This document shows positions 59,396 to 64,000 of a stretch of 64,000 nucleotides of DNA, piece by piece. A program made the translations under genes and the position numbers. The notes under the pieces are model-generated. The model ran no database searches. It saw only the letters and a list, made by a program, of their open reading frames with translations, and had not been told where the DNA came from. This stretch comes from Spongilla lacustris (taxonomy: Eukaryota > Porifera > Demospongiae > Spongillida > Spongillidae), in the NCBI GenBank assembly GCA_949361645.1, contig OX442437.1, positions 569,075-633,074 of the forward strand. The letters are read 5' to 3'. How positions within the stretch are numbered: the stretch's first letter is position 1; every line of letters begins with the position of its first letter.

Positions 59396-61396
59396 CCTTA
59401 CATCCATATTACAGTTGTTCAAATAAGTCACATGACATTACCACAATGGGATGCTGAAGGTTGATCAAATAAGTCACATGATAAATTACAGATCAAATGG
59501 TGAGAACACGTACACAGGAAATTCTGTCACTTTCCTTACACTGGCCAATCACTTCACCTCCTCATCACCCTGTTCACATATGTCACACCATCACTGATGG
59601 TGAGGGTGTGTGGGTGTAGCTGCTGAGCAGACAACAGAAGACTTCCAGCTGCAGCCCTGAAGCCAGCCTCAAACAGTTGCCTGGCAACCTCCCTAATACG
59701 TTTGGCAGGTTGGTGGAGGGACAGCCACTCTGATAGCTCTGAAGGAGAGCAGAACAGGACCTTGGCAAACAGGTCTGGGGAGGAGATGTCTTCTTGGGGT
59801 GACTGGAGGTGGGCACACAACTGGATGTAGAGGGGCGTGGCCAGCACCAGAGGCACTTGTTCCTTTAGTATGAGGAGCTCAAATATGTCACCACTGGGAC
59901 TGGGGACCAGGGGACCACCCTGAACAGTGGTGAAGGACAGAGCACAGTACTACATGCTCATCTAAAGAATGCCTTTAAAATCATCTTGACCCAACCTGTC
60001 TAGTTCATTGAAGCCTCCCTCTGTCCCATCACCACCCTCCCACTCACACATCTCCTCCCACTCCCTTCCACTAATAGATGCATGCACCATGTAGTTAAAT
60101 AACAACTGACTCCTCCCACAGTGGGCGGGGTCATCCTCCTCATTACCTGCTGCAGTTGGTCCAATGCTCTCTTCATGACCACGCCCCCTGCCACAAGGGA
60201 ATACTTCAAGCCATCAGCCACACTGCCACATGACAGCTTGCACCACACGGCTTCATCCACCTGATTGGTCAGAGAGACACAGCATCCTGGGCACCCTGTC
60301 AGAGGGGGAGGGGCTCTCACCTTCTCTGGCACATGTGACCTACCAGCTCTGGCTAGGAGCACTTGTGTGGCTCCCCCAGGCATAGCTGCCATTGCCCCCA
60401 TGGTCACACCAGACGTCCTCAACTGGAAACCTAAAGCAGTTTGCCTTTAGAGCAAGCCTCCATCTTTACCCCAATGCCCCAACTGAAAATGACCACTCTC
60501 TTGTTGCCTAAGCATGCACATAGCTGATATGCAAACCTGAGAACCTTGTGTGGTGTTCTTTTAATAACACCCAATGACCCTGACCTTGAATCTTCGGCCC
60601 AGGTTTCAAGTAGGCTATAAGCTAATCCAGGAAGGCTGCAGTGTTGTGAATAGAGCTGACCAAAGATATGTGCTCAGATGTGACCTGAAGAAGGAGAGAG
60701 GGGAGGACAGAGGGAAGGGGAGGGAAGGGGAGGAGGAGGAGGAGGAGGGAGAGAGGAGGATACATATGTAGTAGAAGATGCAATGAAGTACAGTCATGAA
60801 GAGTTAAGGTTGTATACTGAACTATATACATCTACATGTATGAGGGTAGGGGGGGAATATGAGGGATGTGGGGGATACGTTTACTGGACCTTCAGAACAT
60901 GGTATTGGAATATAAGGCAGTACCATGTCCAAGTTACATACACACATGCACACATCACTGTTACATACACACATGCACACACCACTGTTACATACACACA
61001 TACACACACCACTTACATACACACATGCACACATCACTGTTACATACACACATCACTGTTACTTAATACATCACATACACACATGGACACACCACTTACA
61101 TACACACATACACACATCACTGTTACATACACACATCACACACATCACTGTTACATACACACATCACTTACATACACACATGCACACATCACTGCACACA
61201 AAATGCACTCACACATGTACAGGCTGTATGTACACATATGGGTGGGTACCTCCACTGCAAACCGGTTCAGCAGGATAGCCTGGGTCTGGTAGAGGATGAG
61301 CAGGTTCAAGTCCCCCTCACCTAGTGTCAGGTGCTACAGAGCCAACATGGTCACCATGGTGATGGAGGTACATGTAATAATGGTGGAGTATTACAT
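59396..61396 (-). pseudogene. NBAS: Inverted third copy of NBAS exons 6-10, disrupted
   Basis: Minus-strand copies: last exon 59,554-59,919 (intact, ends RVMRR), 60,147-60,260 (intact), 60,321-60,430 (110 nt against 112, so frameshifted), 60,585-60,684 (100 nt against 131, frameshifted) and 61,250-61,333 (84 nt, intact). Exon 7 shares the 11-nt deletion with copy 2, so the two descend from one already damaged copy. The 3' flank (aatgtcacatgacttatttg) matches copy 1 rather than copy 2. Homology ends at about 61,396, next to a small hairpin element. It contains the same CA/TG minisatellite as copy 2 (60,935-61,195). Confidence 0.85.
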
Positions 61397-61399
61397 ACA

Positions 61400-61495
61400 G
61401 GTTTTGTTCCATGATCCCAAGCTTGTAATGACTAAATCAACCATTGATGAATTTTGTTAAAAACCTTATCTACCTTGGGATCATGGAACAAAACC
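61400..61495. mobile_element. About 95-bp hairpin element at the end of NBAS copy 3
   Basis: gttttgttccatgatcccaa is inverted as cttgggatcatggaacaaaa, with a roughly 50-bp loop. It sits exactly at the boundary of the inverted NBAS duplication. Confidence 0.7.
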
Positions 61496-61559
61496 CAGTT
61501 TTCCTGTAGCCAGTGTTATGTCTGTGTTTGTGTGGTGTGTGTGGGTGGTGTAAAAATGA

Positions 61560-62345
61560 GGCTGCGATCCAACAGACCAACACTAAGCATCGCGTAATTT
61601 TATCCAATCATGAACACTTCACAGGCTCAACACGCTGGGCAGACATCAGAGTTGGCTTTGCTTGTTGCAGGGAACTTCTCAAGCGTGTGGTAGTCACTAT
61701 CAGCTGGTCCCGTAAGGATTCAGCAGCAACATGTAAAGGGTGGAAGGGAACACAGACACCATTTAAGTGTCCGGAACATACACCCACTATTCTGACTACC
61801 CTACGAAAAATTCTTGGCATGCCATGACATGTTCCAAATTCATGCGTGATATGTTTTTGCAAGTGTTCCAGTTTTTCTATAGCACTGTTGAACATGCTTA
61901 TGTCATTAAATTGCAGGCATATCACTGTTCTAACTTGTACAGGTTGAAGAGTTTCTAAAAAGCGACTCCCCGACGAGGCATGCGCGCTAATATGCTAAGG
62001 GGCGTGCCGCTTTATAACTTCTCGAGGGAACGCGTTTTAGAAACTCTTCAACCTGTACAAGTTAGAACAGTGATATGCCTACAATTTAACGACATAAGCA
62101 TGTTCAACAGTGCTCTAGAAAAAGTGAAACACATGCGAAAACATATCACGCATGAATTTGGAACAAATCATGGCATGTCATGCCAAGAATTTTTAGTAGG
62201 GAAATGTATATGAAAACAATACTTTTAAAAGGCCTGCACCTAGGTGTAAGTGTCATTTTAATATCCAATCATGAACGCTAGGCAGACATCGGAGTTAGCT
62301 TTGCTTGTTGCAGGGAACCTCTCTATCGAATGCAAGTTGATCTAC
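61560..62345. repeat. Palindrome (61.8-62.2 kb) flanked by direct repeats
   Basis: The arms 61,800-61,956 and 62,037-62,200 are inverted copies (tagaaactcttcaacctgta against tacaggttgaagagtttcta; acatatcacgcatgaatttg against caaattcatgcgtgatatgt) around a roughly 80-bp spacer. Direct repeats of tgctttgcttgttgcaggga-type sequence flank it (about 61,650 and 62,300). Both arms read the same peptide outward (ICLQFNDISMFNSA). Confidence 0.8.
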
Positions 62346-62427
62346 GCAGCAGTGCGCAAGGTCTGTGTGATTTTAATGATGCAATGCCTTTAGATATAAA
62401 ATTCTCAAAGGATGCCGGTATTACTGC

Positions 62428-62600
62428 GTGTCCTATAGCAGCAATGCACATCAGAGGGACGTCGGTGAAGCGGCAACTTGTACATCTTGCACTGACACGG
62501 GACGGGGATTTGATGGTGATCGGAGCTCGTGTGTATCGGATGTCAGTGCGATAACATGTGATGTACCGGGAACATTATACAATGTACCGGCCATGATTGA
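62428..62600 (+). repeat. CpG-rich dispersed repeat family, plus-strand copy
   Basis: agcagcaatgcacatcagag and ggtgaagcggcaacttgtac match the minus-strand copies at 1.3-1.95 kb and 27.3-27.6 kb. Confidence 0.45.
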
Positions 62601-62679
62601 TGATTTGCAGCATGCCGTTACTGGCGTTACATTAGCAACAATTATGGACCTTCGAGGGAAAATCATTTTATATTGACGT

Positions 62680-64000
62680 CGCGCTTTGTTTACTTTTTTT
62701 TTTTTTGGTGCGTGCGATCGTGTAGGTTAGCCGTGTTAACTAAATGTACATTAAACCTAATGTAAACAGATCATTGAATCCTTAGCTGAGCAACGGATGC
62801 CATGCCTGGTACCCTTGCTGGTCCATGCCTGGTACCCTTGGCGTTGCTAGGCACCTCTTAGTCCCTGTGATGTGTTTGCTGTTGTATTCCTGTCAAGAGC
62901 CTGTTTGTAAACCAAAAGCCATACACATGTAGATTTGTACTGTTTGCTAATTTGTACTGTTTGCTAAACCACATGTAGATAGGAGCCACATATATAGGAG
63001 TGGGTGGAACGTTGGGGTCAGCATCCTCAAGTGCTTTGCGCTCTTCGGACCCTGAACCCTCATTTTCTCCTGTGCTTCACGTGTCTTCAGCACGCTATAA
63101 TATGCCAGTGCAAACATGTAGGCCAATTTCCATCGAGGCTATACTACTGATAGTGCTCAGTAAAGGAGGAACATTCCCCTGGGAGCAGCAATGTTGGTGA
63201 AAGATTGTTATCCCCCTACACGTAAGTGCAGTGCAGTAGTCACTGCTTTGATAAATCACCTTTATTATAATTCCATGTACCACATATACCATGTACCACA
63301 TAGGGTTCTTTGCAATGATGTAAGGACTCATGATGAATCACCTTACATGTATGTATGATCCTTTTTACTTTCGTAACAAGTGCTTGCTAAAAACAGGGCA
63401 CACTGTGAACTTGGCGTGGTCATATACACATGTAGTGTGTTATCTTTTCTTCTGGCAAGATATAGTGCATGTGGTCATGTTTCATAAAACCACAATACTA
63501 ACAAAAAACACTCCAAGAGGGGGAAAAACAAATAAGGAAACACTCATGCTAACAAGTGGCAGTTAGGGTAAGCATATGGAGAAATTGCCCATACATAGGC
63601 GGACATTTAGCACCTTTTTTTCAAATTGATTTTTAAACATAATGGCCTAGCTCACGAGACGCATACAAAGCCGATGACGTAATATTACTAATACTAAGTA
63701 AGTAAAAGTAATCGTAGCTCCCGTAAACACAGATTGAACACGCACCGCAGATGACCGAAAGGGATGATGTTGGCTTCGTCCAAAGTGGCCGGTCCGCAAT
63801 TACTAGTAGTTCACGACGGGAGACCGAGTCCCAACTCCCAACATGTCATCTGACATATATGCTCCGCCATGCATATTTACCCATCCTTTCAATATTGGCC
63901 TGGTGCAGCGTCCGTTGTGCACGTCACACCACCAGCACTTTTTATGCCACCTTTCTATGCGGCAATTCATTATTGCCATCCATATCGTAAAAGCAGAGAT
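62680..64000. other. Noncoding; isolated copies of the 55.7-kb repeat
   Basis: Two units of tggtacccttgctggtccat lie at about 62,805-62,840. The rest shows no supported gene. A frame at 63,751-63,990 (plus) has no recognised motif and runs close to the window end. Confidence 0.4.

Overview
The window looks like genomic DNA of a non-vertebrate animal. It has short exons with GT-AG introns, a metazoan-type NBAS gene, very many mini- and microsatellites, and many terminal-inverted-repeat (TIR) elements and palindromes. The repeat style (frequent acatgtac words, poly-G/poly-C blocks inside small TIR elements) would suit a demosponge, but that is a guess and nothing here proves the taxon.

Layout. 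0-2.1 kb is mostly featureless, with one CpG-rich dispersed repeat. 2.1-3.9 kb is an uninterrupted (CCCT)n array of about 448 units. 4.0-9.5 kb holds the C-terminal exons of NBAS, partly duplicated around a small stand-alone GIY-YIG nuclease gene on the minus strand. 9.96-14.03 kb is a candidate DNA transposon with TIRs and subterminal 53-bp repeats. 15.06-16.32 kb is a 26-bp satellite. 17.1-41.0 kb carries the N-terminal/central NBAS exons on the plus strand. Their introns hold a second pure (CCCT)n array (about 349 units), about eight minisatellites and several TIR elements. 41.3-44.5 kb is a minus-strand gene for a TPR plus ankyrin-like repeat protein. 44.65-52.29 kb is a large transposon flanked by TTAA. 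It encodes one intronless 1,399-residue transposase-like protein, and its left end is interrupted by a 1.65-kb near-perfect palindrome. 52.9-54.2 kb is a composite TIR element containing a 0.48-kb palindrome. 54-59 kb is mostly noncoding, with a TA-flanked MITE, two minisatellites and a YegD/Hsp70-like fragment. 59.4-61.4 kb is an inverted third copy of the NBAS C-terminal exons. 61.8-62.2 kb is another palindrome.

How the parts relate. The NBAS exons are permuted: the C-terminal block lies 5' of the central block, and the exons that should join them, plus most of the N-terminal WD40-like part, were not found. No C-terminal copy is intact alone. Splicing exon 7 of copy 1 (ending 5,967) to exon 8 of copy 2 (starting 8,587) would restore a continuous frame to the stop codon and would place the nuclease gene in an intron. 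Whether the permutation is real or a misassembly at the long CCCT arrays cannot be settled from sequence alone.

The strongest candidate for something undescribed is the 44.65-52.29 kb element. It combines a Cys-rich, AT-hook-like N-terminus, a DDE-like core, a long acidic EHEVEDEGS-type repeat, a C2H2-like finger and a SAP domain with TTAA-flanked termini.
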